The notes under the pieces were generated by a model that worked only from the letters and a program-made list of their open reading frames with translations, did no database searches and had not been told where the DNA came from. Positions 53,906 to 63,200 of a stretch of 64,000 bases of DNA are shown piece after piece. This DNA is from an uncultured Flavobacteriales bacterium. GTDB taxonomy: Bacteria > Bacteroidota > Bacteroidia > Palsa-965. The position numbers and the translations under genes were made by a program. Location: assembly GCA_937974275.1 (NCBI GenBank), contig CALJIF010000039.1:1-64000 (forward strand), read 5' to 3'. Position 1 is the first letter of the stretch; every line of letters begins with the position of its first letter.

Positions 53906-55225
53906 ATGAGCAATACTGCTGTTCAAAAGTACATTCCTTACAAAGTGAAGGATATTTCCCTGGCAGAGTGGGGAAGAAAAGAAATTAAGTTGGCGGAAGC
54001 TGAAATGCCCGGTTTGATGTCCATCCGCAAAGAGTATGGCGCACAAAAACCTTTAAAAGGTGCACGTATTGCAGGTTGTCTGCACATGACTATTCAAACT
54101 GCTGTCTTAATCGAAACATTAGTTGAATTAGGTGCTGAAGTTACCTGGTCGTCTTGCAACATTTTCTCAACACAGGATCATGCTGCTGCTGCTATCGCTG
54201 CCGCAGGTATTTCTGTGTATGCATGGAAAGGAATGACCAACGAAGAATTCGATTGGTGCATAGAACAAACATTGTGGTTTGGTGAAGATCGCAAACCGTT
54301 GAACATGATTTTGGACGACGGTGGTGATTTAACAAACATGGTGTTCGACCAGTATCCTGAATTGGCTGCCGGAATCCGCGGCTTGTCTGAAGAAACTACA
54401 ACCGGTGTGCATCGTTTATACGAGCGTATGCGCAAAGGAACATTATTGGTGCCGGCAATCAACATCAACGACTCAGTTACCAAATCAAAATTTGATAACA
54501 AGTACGGTTGTCGTGAATCGTTGGTTGACGCTATTCGTCGTGCTACTGATGTGATGTTGGCAGGTAAAGTTGCCGTTGTTGCCGGTTACGGTGATGTTGG
54601 TAAAGGTTCTGCTCAATCATTAAGCAGTCAGGGTGTACGTGTTATTGTTACTGAAATCGATCCGATCTGCGCATTGCAGGCTGCTATGGATGGTTACGAA
54701 GTGAAAAAGATGGACGACGCTGTAAAACGCGCTGACATCATCGTAACAGCAACTGGTAATAAAGATATCGTTGTTGAGCGTCACTTCCGCGCCATGAAGC
54801 ACAATGCCATCGTTTGTAACATCGGTCACTTCGATACTGAAATCGATATGGCTTGGTTGAATAAGAATTACGGATCATCTAAAGATGAAATCAAACCTCA
54901 GGTAGACAAGTATACCGTTGACGGAAAAGACATCATCGTTCTTGCTGAAGGTCGTTTGGTAAACTTAGGTTGTGCTACAGGACACCCATCTTTCGTGATG
55001 TCTAATTCATTTACCAACCAGACATTAGCGCAGTTGGAATTGTGGATGAATTCGGATAAGTACGAGAAGAAAGTGTACACGCTTCCAAAGCATTTGGATG
55101 AAAAAGTAGCGATGTTACACCTTGAGAAAATCGGCGTTGAGCTGGATGTATTATCATCTGATCAGGCTGAATATATTGGTGTTGCGGTAAACGGTCCGTT
55201 CAAGCCGGAGCATTATCGTTACTAA
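53906..55225 (+). CDS. ahcY: Adenosylhomocysteinase
   Basis: 439 residues. The substrate domain has GCLHMTIQTAVLIETL and DDGGDLTNMVF; the NAD domain has VVAGYGDVGKGSAQSL and DAVKRADIIVTATGN. The C-terminus KPEHYRY is the conserved tail that contacts NAD of the neighbouring subunit. It hydrolyses S-adenosylhomocysteine to adenosine and homocysteine, closing the SAM cycle. Codons are strongly biased. It ends at a shared terminator. Confidence 0.97.
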   Translation: MSNTAVQKYIPYKVKDISLAEWGRKEIKLAEAEMPGLMSIRKEYGAQKPLKGARIAGCLHMTIQTAVLIETLVELGAEVTWSSCNIFSTQDHAAAAIAAAGISVYAWKGMTNEEFDWCIEQTLWFGEDRKPLNMILDDGGDLTNMVFDQYPELAAGIRGLSEETTTGVHRLYERMRKGTLLVPAININDSVTKSKFDNKYGCRESLVDAIRRATDVMLAGKVAVVAGYGDVGKGSAQSLSSQGVRVIVTEIDPICALQAAMDGYEVKKMDDAVKRADIIVTATGNKDIVVERHFRAMKHNAIVCNIGHFDTEIDMAWLNKNYGSSKDEIKPQVDKYTVDGKDIIVLAEGRLVNLGCATGHPSFVMSNSFTNQTLAQLELWMNSDKYEKKVYTLPKHLDEKVAMLHLEKIGVELDVLSSDQAEYIGVAVNGPFKPEHYRY

Positions 55226-55245
55226 TCTTAAGCAGATTGATAGCA

Positions 55246-55280
55246 TAAAAAAATCCTCCGCATCAGGAGGATTTTTTTTG
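55246..55280. terminator. Bidirectional terminator between ahcY and the lipoprotein gene
   Basis: AAAAAAATCCTCC-GCATCA-GGAGGATTTTTTTT, a perfect 8-bp GC-rich stem with A- and T-runs on both sides, serving both converging genes. Confidence 0.9.
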
Positions 55281-55281
55281 T

Positions 55282-55704
55282 TTAGTTGGTTACTCGCACC
55301 ATTGTACCATCAAACACGGTTCGATATTGTTTCATTGGAACCAATGCCGGTGTTTGCAAAGTAGATCCATCCAGCAATTGAAATTTACTGCCGCAGCTTT
55401 CATCAACGGCAATAATATTGTTGGACGTATCAACTACGATCAGACTGGTTGGTTCTTCTACTTTGTACGGACAAGCGCGATCATAAGCCATAAATTCATT
55501 TTGTGATTTACGATACACAAGCACGCCCCGATAGCCTCCTGAAAAATACTTCCATCCACCGATATTCGTCAACTCGATATTTTGTGGATCCGATAGATAT
55601 ATCCTTAAGTCAACAAATGCAGGCGGAACGCCTTGTTGCTCTTCCTTGCAGGAAACAAACATCCACATCAGCAATAGTAATGCAATAGGCTTCGTTATTG
55701 TCAT
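55282..55704 (-). CDS. Lipoprotein with a degenerate Rieske-like domain
   Basis: 140 residues from the ATG at 55704, giving a lipobox in LLLLMWMFVSC (lipid-attached cysteine about residue 19). The rest looks like the small Rieske-type domain found in Bacteroidota lipoproteins: AYDRACPYKVEEPTS, then VDESCGSKFQLLDGSTLQTP and a PMKQYRTVFDG end. The canonical CxH and CxxH iron ligands are missing: only C in ACPYK and C in ESCGS remain and both histidines are replaced. No [2Fe-2S] cluster is expected. Role unknown. Confidence 0.7.
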   Translation of the reverse strand: MTITKPIALLLLMWMFVSCKEEQQGVPPAFVDLRIYLSDPQNIELTNIGGWKYFSGGYRGVLVYRKSQNEFMAYDRACPYKVEEPTSLIVVDTSNNIIAVDESCGSKFQLLDGSTLQTPALVPMKQYRTVFDGTMVRVTN

Positions 55705-55772
55705 GTAGTAAAGATAAATGAACCTGCCGGGAAATAACGATATCATGGTGCGATTATTGTAATGTCAATATG

Positions 55773-55780
55773 TAAGTTTG
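55773..55780 (+). promoter_or_regulatory. -7 promoter box giving a leaderless-type transcript
   Basis: TAAGTTTG, exact consensus, ends 4 nt before the ATG at 55785. Confidence 0.55.
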
Positions 55781-55784
55781 TGGT

Positions 55785-56120
55785 ATGAGATTCAGAAACG
55801 CATTTCGCATTTTGTTTTTAACGCTGAGCATCATGTTTGCCGCGTCTTCATTTGCACAGGATAACGGTGGCGGCGGTAAAGACAACGGTGAACAAAAAGC
55901 ACCTACATCTCGAGCGGAGCGTAAAAAAGCTAAGGCAGAGTGGAAGAAGCAGCGTAAAAAGGAAATGTCTGATGCAAAAGCAAAGAAAGAATACCACAAG
56001 AAATACAACACCAAGAAAACGCGCAAACGCATGAAAAAAACTGCAAAGAAGGCCAAAATGGTGAACGAAAATAAGCGCGAATTTTTTGTTAAACGTTGGT
56101 TTAAGAAGCTAAAGAAATAG
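55785..56120 (+). CDS. Small, extremely basic exported protein
   Basis: 111 residues. The signal peptide ends ASSFAQ, followed by DNGGGGKDNGEQ. The remainder is a lysine/arginine-dense helix (AERKKAKAEWKKQRKKEMSD, KKYNTKKTRKRMKKTAKKAK) with few hydrophobic positions, ending KRWFKKLKK. Such composition suits binding to anionic surface polymers (LPS, polysaccharide or extracellular DNA), but that is inference. Not recognised by family. Confidence 0.6.
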   Translation: MRFRNAFRILFLTLSIMFAASSFAQDNGGGGKDNGEQKAPTSRAERKKAKAEWKKQRKKEMSDAKAKKEYHKKYNTKKTRKRMKKTAKKAKMVNENKREFFVKRWFKKLKK

Positions 56121-56128
56121 TTTTCCAG

Positions 56129-56332
56129 TTATCGCCGTTTTGCTGCCACATGGCTCCAATTTTCTACCGTTAAATAGAAACGAATAACTTTTTGAGATTT
56201 CTTAACGTTTTCATCATACATTAGCGAAACGTTCTTTGATGTCATTCTGAAGTCAATGACATAACCCGGAAGAAATTCCGAACCCGGTAACCGCAAGGTT
56301 GCGTTCGATACCTGATCCGTTTCGAATACCAC
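56129..56332 (-). CDS. Possible small gene or gene remnant (doubtful)
   Basis: An open frame of 67 residues from a GTG, with an in-frame TGA two codons before it. The protein (LPGSEFLPGYVIDFRM, NVKKSQKVIRFYLTVENWSH) has plausible composition but no signal, no domain I know and no promoter box nearby. It may be a decayed gene fragment. Low confidence. Confidence 0.25.
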   Translation of the reverse strand: MVFETDQVSNATLRLPGSEFLPGYVIDFRMTSKNVSLMYDENVKKSQKVIRFYLTVENWSHVAAKRR

Positions 56333-56544
56333 TGCTCACATCCCCCCGGCAGGAGGTTATTAAGTAAGTTAGTTTGTTTAGTTTTTTCAATACTTTGATT
56401 GCTGATAATCAATGTGTTGAATCTTTGTTTTGGACGTGTTAAATTTTATTAAAAGTAAATTTGCAGGTCAAAAATAAAACTCTCTATATTTACCGACTTC
56501 AATTGCACGACCAATTAAAATTTAACACACGAAACAGAACCATT
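56333..56544. other. Intergenic region upstream of the large receptor gene
   Basis: No open frame of interest. It holds a short inverted repeat TTGATT-GCTGAT-AATCAA (56395-56412) and the promoter at 56456. The part after the promoter is an A/T-rich leader of about 75 nt. Confidence 0.5.
56456..56463 (+). promoter_or_regulatory. -7 promoter box for the large receptor gene
   Basis: TAAATTTG, exact consensus. The leader to the ATG at 56545 is about 75 nt, much longer than for most genes here, leaving room for post-transcriptional control. A TTTTG at 56428-56432 is a distant -33 candidate. Confidence 0.55.
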
Positions 56545-59500
56545 ATGCTGCGAAAAATTTACGTTGCAATTGCCTTCGTGTTGGCAAGTGTATCGTTCGC
56601 CGTCGCTCAGAGCGGCGGTGCGATTAAAGGAAAGCTCGTCGATAAAGCGACGAAAGAGGGGATACCGTTTGCGGTTATTACCTGTTCTCTAAATGGTGTA
56701 AACGCCGGTGGGGCCACTACGGATCTCAACGGTGAGTTTATGTTGAAGCCACTCTCTGCGGGTAGCTACAACGTAAAAGCACAATACACCGGTTACCAAC
56801 CTACCGAAATGAAAGGTATCATGGTTGGCGAATTGAAAACTACGTATATCACCATTGAAATGAATGCTACCAGCGTTCAGTTGAATGACGTGGTAATCGT
56901 AGAATACAAGGAGCCACTCATCGACCCGGATACGAAGTCAGGTGGAACTGTAACACGTGAAGAATTCTTGGCGATGCCTTCGAAAAACATCAACTCAGTA
57001 GCTTCTACTACTGCGGGTGTTTATCAAAGTGATGAAGGCCGAGGTTTGAACATGCGTGGTCAGCGTTCCGACGGTACTGCGTATTTCATCGACGGTCAGC
57101 GTGTAATAGGTTCGCCGAACATGCCTCAGCAGTCTATCGAACAAGTAAGCGTGATCACCGGTGGTGTTCCTGCTCAGTTCGGTGATGCGACAGGTGGTGT
57201 AATCAACATTACTACGCGCGGTCCTCAGAGCCAGTATTTCGGTGGTGTGGAATTAATCACTTCAGAAGTTCTCGACGACTACGGATACAATTTCGTAGGT
57301 TTCAGTGTTGGTGGACCAATCTGGATGAAGAAGGATTCCGTGAACGGCAATAAGCCGGTTCTTGGTTTCATCTTATCGGGTGAAGGTGTTTTGGAAAAAG
57401 ACCCGAATCCATCAGCTATTGGTACATATAAAGTAAACGACGATAAGCTTCGTGATTTGGAAGCTAACCCTTTGCGTCCGGCTCCAAACGGCGCAGGTTT
57501 CGTTCGTAACGCTGAATTCGTAACAATGGGTGATTTGGAAAAAATCCCAGCACGTCAGAATGTTTCTACTCGCGCTTTACGTCTTAACGCAAAAATCGAT
57601 TTCAAACCAACCGATAACCTGAACATCACATTCGGTGGTTCTATAGATTACGGGACTAATTACGGTTACGTATATGAATATGCGTTGTTTAACCCAAGCA
57701 ACAACCCTACCACTACAGATAATACCTGGCGTGTATATGCGCGTTTGACGCAGCGTTTCGGCTCTAATGATCCGAAATCTTCTTCTAACATTAAGAATGC
57801 ATACTATACATTACAAGTGGGTTATACCCAGTTCAAGTCTGTAACTGAAGATGATTCACACCGTGACCGTGTATTTGATTACGGTTATGTTGGTACTTTC
57901 AATCAATACAAGCGTCGTGCATTCGCTCCCGGCACTGTTGTTATCAACGGTGATACTTTGAGCGGGTATGTTCAGACTGCTTTCGCTGATTCAGCATTAA
58001 CCTTCCAGCCATATTACTTAAATGAAAATGGTGAGCAGGTTAATCCGAATCCTTTGATGGCCAACTACACTGATTACGTATTCGATAACTTCGGTTCTCA
58101 GGTGGTTAACGGTGATCAGGTGTTGGCAAACTTAGGTTTGTTGAACGGTTATCGTCCATCTAACGTATACTCCTTGTGGTATAACACCGGTCGTCAGTAT
58201 AACGGATATCAGATTCAGGACAATACGCAATTCCGTGTGTTCACAATGTTCTCTGCTGACGTTAAGAATCACGCTATTCAGGTTGGTTTCGAATTTGAGC
58301 AACGCGCTGAACGTGCTTATTCATTAAGCCCGTTAGATCTTTGGATTCGTATGCGTCAATTGGCGAACTTCCACTTAACTCAGTTGGATGTTGCTAATCC
58401 ACAGCAGGTAGATTTCGGTACTTACGATGCCTTCTTATATGATCGTTTTTATGACGGTAGCCAGCAACGTTATTTCGATAAGCAGTTGCGTGCTAAATTA
58501 GGTTTAGCTGAAAACAGCACCGATTGGATCGATATCGATTCTTATTCGCCTGATTTCTTCTCTGTAGATATGTTCAGCGCTGACGACTTATTGTTGGACG
58601 GTTCAAACATCGTTTCTTATTATGGTTACGATCACACCGGTAAGCGCATGAAGGCAAGTGATAACCCATCTTTCGACGATTTCTTTACACGTCAGGAAAA
58701 TGGTGTGTTTACACGCTCAATCGGTGCTTTCCGCCCAATCTACATGGCAGGATTTATCCAGGACAAGTTTGACTTCAAAGATTTGAAGTTTAACGTAGGT
58801 TTGCGTGTTGACCGTTTCGATGCTAACCAGCAGGTATTGAAGGACAAGTACTTGTTCTATGAAGCAAAAACTGTAGGTGAAGTAGGTAACTTCTCACACC
58901 CTGATAACATGGGCGATGACTATGTGGTTTATGTTAATGATGCTAACAACCCAACAGGTGTAGTTGGTTACCGTAACGGAGACAAGTGGTACAATGCTCA
59001 GGGTAACGAAATTCAGGATCCTGCGGTATTGGCGCAGGCTACTACTACCGGTCGTATCACTCCATACTTGGTTGATCCTACTCAGACTGCAGTAACATCA
59101 AAAGCATTTAAAGATTACGATCCTCAGTTGATCTTCATGCCACGTATCGCGTTCGCATTCCCGATATCTGATGAGGCCAACTTCTTCGCTCACTACGACG
59201 TATTGACTCAGCGTCCTACAACAGGTTATCGTTTGGATCCGATCCAGTACTACTACATTCAGAACCGCGTTGGATTGTTCAACAACAACCCGGATTTGAA
59301 ACCACAACGTACTACTGACTACGAATTAGGTTTCACTCAGACCTTGTCAGCTCGTAAGAATGCAGCTATTACATTAACGGCATTCTATCGTGAAATGCGT
59401 AACATGATTCAGGCTGTAGCTGTTAACTACGCTTATCCTGTTAACTACTTCACATTTGGTAACATCGACTTCGGTACCGTTAAAGGTTTCACTGTAGCGT

Positions 59501-60222
59501 ATGACTTGCGTCGTACAGGCGGTGTTCAGTTGACAGCAAGCTATACCTTGCAGTTCGCAGATGGTACAGGTTCCGGTGCTACAGAAGCTGCTAACTTGAT
59601 CAACTCCGGTCAGCCTAACTTGAGAACAACTATTCCGTTGGATTTCGATCAGCGTCATGCAATCGTTGCTAACGTTGATTACCGTTTCGGTTCAGGTCAA
59701 AACTACACAGGTCCGGTTTGGACACGGAAGAACGGTAAGTCTGTTCGTGTGTTCGACAACGTTGGTGCTAACTTAGTATTCCGTGCAGGTTCAGGCACAC
59801 CTTACACGAAGCAGTCTAACCCAACTCCTGAAGCGCAGTTCGGTATTGCTACGCGTCAAAACTTGGACGGTTCTGTTAACGGTTCTCGTTTGCCTTGGCA
59901 GTATCGTATGGACTTGCGTATCGACAAGAACGTTGAGTTGTCATGGGGTGGAACACCTGAAGGTGATGGCCGCAAGATGGCTAACCTGAACATTTATTTG
60001 CAGGTGTTGAACGTGTTGAACACTCGTAACGTATTAAACGTTTACCGTTACACCGGTAACGCGAATGATGACGGTTACCTGGCTGCAGCACAAACTCAGC
60101 AGATCATCAATGCTCAGAACGATCCGACTTCATTCATGGATTTGTATACAGTAAAAGTGAATAATCCTTCGAACTACAGCATCCCTCGCCGTATTCGTTT
60201 GGGTGTAATGCTAGATTTCTAA
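56545..60222 (+). CDS. Large TonB-dependent receptor, highly expressed type
   Basis: 1225 residues from the ATG at 56545, which opens a signal peptide ending FAVAQ. Then come a CarboxypepD_reg-like domain (about 25-105: AIKGKLVDKATKEGIPFAVI) and a plug (about 125-225: VASTTAGVYQSDEGRGLNMR, AYFIDGQRVIGSPNMPQQSI, ISVITGGVPAQFGDATGGVI-type block). A long barrel ends in a C-terminal phenylalanine (RIRLGVMLDF). Codons are strongly biased (Asn AAC, Arg CGT, Gly GGT), unlike the receptor at 936, which points to high expression. A giant T9SS-type secreted protein follows after 64 nt, in the place where SusD would follow SusC; no SusD-like gene is seen. Confidence 0.87.
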   Translation: MLRKIYVAIAFVLASVSFAVAQSGGAIKGKLVDKATKEGIPFAVITCSLNGVNAGGATTDLNGEFMLKPLSAGSYNVKAQYTGYQPTEMKGIMVGELKTTYITIEMNATSVQLNDVVIVEYKEPLIDPDTKSGGTVTREEFLAMPSKNINSVASTTAGVYQSDEGRGLNMRGQRSDGTAYFIDGQRVIGSPNMPQQSIEQVSVITGGVPAQFGDATGGVINITTRGPQSQYFGGVELITSEVLDDYGYNFVGFSVGGPIWMKKDSVNGNKPVLGFILSGEGVLEKDPNPSAIGTYKVNDDKLRDLEANPLRPAPNGAGFVRNAEFVTMGDLEKIPARQNVSTRALRLNAKIDFKPTDNLNITFGGSIDYGTNYGYVYEYALFNPSNNPTTTDNTWRVYARLTQRFGSNDPKSSSNIKNAYYTLQVGYTQFKSVTEDDSHRDRVFDYGYVGTFNQYKRRAFAPGTVVINGDTLSGYVQTAFADSALTFQPYYLNENGEQVNPNPLMANYTDYVFDNFGSQVVNGDQVLANLGLLNGYRPSNVYSLWYNTGRQYNGYQIQDNTQFRVFTMFSADVKNHAIQVGFEFEQRAERAYSLSPLDLWIRMRQLANFHLTQLDVANPQQVDFGTYDAFLYDRFYDGSQQRYFDKQLRAKLGLAENSTDWIDIDSYSPDFFSVDMFSADDLLLDGSNIVSYYGYDHTGKRMKASDNPSFDDFFTRQENGVFTRSIGAFRPIYMAGFIQDKFDFKDLKFNVGLRVDRFDANQQVLKDKYLFYEAKTVGEVGNFSHPDNMGDDYVVYVNDANNPTGVVGYRNGDKWYNAQGNEIQDPAVLAQATTTGRITPYLVDPTQTAVTSKAFKDYDPQLIFMPRIAFAFPISDEANFFAHYDVLTQRPTTGYRLDPIQYYYIQNRVGLFNNNPDLKPQRTTDYELGFTQTLSARKNAAITLTAFYREMRNMIQAVAVNYAYPVNYFTFGNIDFGTVKGFTVAYDLRRTGGVQLTASYTLQFADGTGSGATEAANLINSGQPNLRTTIPLDFDQRHAIVANVDYRFGSGQNYTGPVWTRKNGKSVRVFDNVGANLVFRAGSGTPYTKQSNPTPEAQFGIATRQNLDGSVNGSRLPWQYRMDLRIDKNVELSWGGTPEGDGRKMANLNIYLQVLNVLNTRNVLNVYRYTGNANDDGYLAAAQTQQIINAQNDPTSFMDLYTVKVNNPSNYSIPRRIRLGVMLDF

Positions 60223-60286
60223 ACAGGAACGCGTGATTGATCCCAATACAGAAATTCAGTTAGTAAGAAACAAAAAAGGAAGTAAA

Positions 60287-63200
60287 ATGAAAATCAAGCG
60301 TAATCTTCATGTTTGGTCTCTCACAGCGGCGATGGCATTAACTGTCGCTGCATCTGCAAGAGAGAATGGAGCGTCCGGGGGACGTAGACCAAATGGTAGT
60401 ATGCGTGTCACTACTCAAGATCAGTTAGCTGCATCTTGTACGCCGGCAACGGCTAAAACCGACTTGGAAATCAATAACGTTCGTACAACGATTATGACCG
60501 GCGGTGATATGTGGTGGGACTTGAACAATGCCAAGTACGAAGTTCCTAAGGGTAGTAAGGCGCACTCTGTGTTTGCCGGAGCTCTTTGGATTGGTGGTTT
60601 AGATGCGGGTGGACAGTTGAAAGTTGCTGCAATGACTTACCGTCAGACCGGTAACGACTTCTGGCCGGGTCCGTTGGATACGACGACTGTATCTATTGAT
60701 GGTGCAGTTTGTAATAGCTACGACCGCCACTGGAAAATTACCCGTAAAGAAGTAGAAGATTTCTACTCTTACACTTTAGGACAGGGTCCTTCAGGGTATA
60801 CTGTGCCTCTGGTTATTCAGAACTGGCCCGGTAACGGTGATGCGGCATTTGGACAAGGTAAATACCTGGCTCCATTCGTGGACGTAAACGGCGACGGTTT
60901 CTACGATTACACTGCGGGTGATTACCCTGCATTTGATGTGGCGGGTAATTTAGGTTGCTCTAAGAATCAGATCTATGGTGACCAGTGTTTATGGTGGGTG
61001 TTTAACGATAAAGGTAACGTACACTCTGAATCAGGTGCACAGGCGATTGGTTTGGAAATTCATGCGCAAGCTTTCGCTTTCTCTACGAACGATGAAATCA
61101 ACAACATGACGTTCTATTCGTATAAGATTATCAACCGTTCTACAGTATCGATGAACAACACTTATTTCGGTCAGTGGACTGACGCAGATTTGGGTGATTA
61201 TTTGGACGACTATGTAGGTTGCGACGTTGGTCGTGGTTTGGGTTATACGTATAACGGAGATGCAAACGACGGTGCTTCTGCACAACCAACTTTAGGTACT
61301 TATGGTGCAAATCCTCCTGCAATTGGAATGGACTTTTTCGAAGGTCCTTTGGCAGACCCAGGTGACGGTATCGATAACGATAGAGATGGTCAAGAAGATG
61401 AGGTTGGTGAACAGATTATTATGTCGAAGTTCGTTTACTATAATAACGATTTTACAATTATAGGCAATCCAGAAAATGCGACACATTTTTACAATTACTT
61501 GTCAGGTTTTTGGAAGGATGGCTCACCTTTAACGTATGGCGGAAACGCATACGGTGGTTCTTTGGTATGTGATTTTATGTTCCCGGGAAATTCGGATCCA
61601 CTTGGATGGGGAACTAACTTTGTACCTCAGTCTCCATGGGATGAGGCTTCTGTAGGTAACACTCCTGCTGACCGTCGTATGTTGCAATCTGCAGGTCCGT
61701 TTACATTGCAGCCGGGTGCAGTTAACTTCATCACTGTAGGTGCTGTTTGGGCACGTGCAGCGAGTGGTGGTCCAGCGGCTTCTGTTGCATTGATGCGTGT
61801 AACAGACGATAAAGCACAGCGCTTGTTTGACAACTGTTTCCGTACGTTGGACGGTCCTGACGCTCCTGATATGACCATCCAAGAGTTGGATAAAGAATTG
61901 TTGATTTATTTGTCTAACAAAGAGACGGGTAACAACTACCTGAATAGTTACGAAGCATTTGATCCGGGTATCGTTTATAGCAACGTTGCTCCGGGTATTG
62001 ATACTACTTACAACTTCGAAGGATATCAAATCTTCCAGTTGAAAGATGCGACCGTGACTACTGCCGACTTGTACAATCCTGACAAAGCCCGTTTGGTTTA
62101 TCAGTGCGACGTTAAGAATGGTGTAACTAACTTGGTTAACCGCGAATTTGATCAGGCATTGAATGCAGACGTTCCAAAGGATATGACCTTGCAGGCGAAC
62201 GACGAAGGAATCTTCAATTCCTTCCAGATCACTGAAGATGCTTTTGCAACAGGAGATCGTCGTTTGATTAACCACAAGACCTATTATTATATGGCTGTTT
62301 CGTACGCTCATAATAATTATATCCAATACTCTGACGTGAGCTTCGATCCTTTGAATGCAACTTCACCTTCTAACATCGGTCAAAAGAAGCCTTACTTAGC
62401 AGGTCGTCGTAACATTAAGGTGTACACTGCGATTCCTCACATCCCATCTCCTGAAGCCGGTGGAACCAACCAACAGGCGGCTTACGGCTCAGGTCCAAAG
62501 TTGACTCGCTTGGAAGGATCAGGTAATGGACAGAATGCATTAGAATTGACACAATCTTCTATCGATGCGATTCTGAATGCAACAACCGTTAACAACGGAG
62601 GAACAAGTCGCGTTGATCAGATTACTTATGAGAATGGTGCAGGTCCTGTGAATATCAAAGTAATTGATCCGTTGAATGTTCCTGAAGGTGAATTCACTAT
62701 TCAGATCATCAACAACCCGAATAACCGTCCGGTCGTTATTGACACTGCGCGTTGGGTATTAACACAAACGTCTCCTGTATCTCGTTCATGGAGTTCAGAT
62801 ACTACCTTGAACATTTATAGCACTTATTTTAATGAACAGATTATCCCTGAATTGGGTATGTCGGTTACTTTGGCACAGGTGAATCCTCCTGGCTTTACAA
62901 GTGGTCAGCAGGTGAATCCGATTCAGAATGGTTTGCTGGGATCTTCAATCACGTTCGCAGATCCTACTAAGGATTGGTTGACAGGAATTCAGGATGACGA
63001 CAGTAACTCTGAATACAACTGGATTCGTGGTGGTACTACAACGGGTACGGGCGTGTGCGTTGCTGAGTTCAACGACCGTTCTATTGGTCCAAACTTTATT
63101 GATCCGGACGCTCAGTACGAAAAAGTAGTTAATGGAACTTGGGGGCCTTATCGTTTGGTTGCGGACAACATTTCTCCAACTGCCACACAACCGTGTTATG

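Noticed and set aside
55754..56056. 100-residue open frame on the minus strand
   Set aside because: Antisense of the lysine-rich gene at 55785, which has a signal peptide and a promoter box; the antisense frame is Phe/Leu-rich only because Lys codons read backwards give Phe/Leu.
61529..62326. 265-residue open frame on the minus strand
   Set aside because: Lies wholly antisense to the large exported protein; it stays open because of the strong codon bias there. No promoter or protein-like domains.
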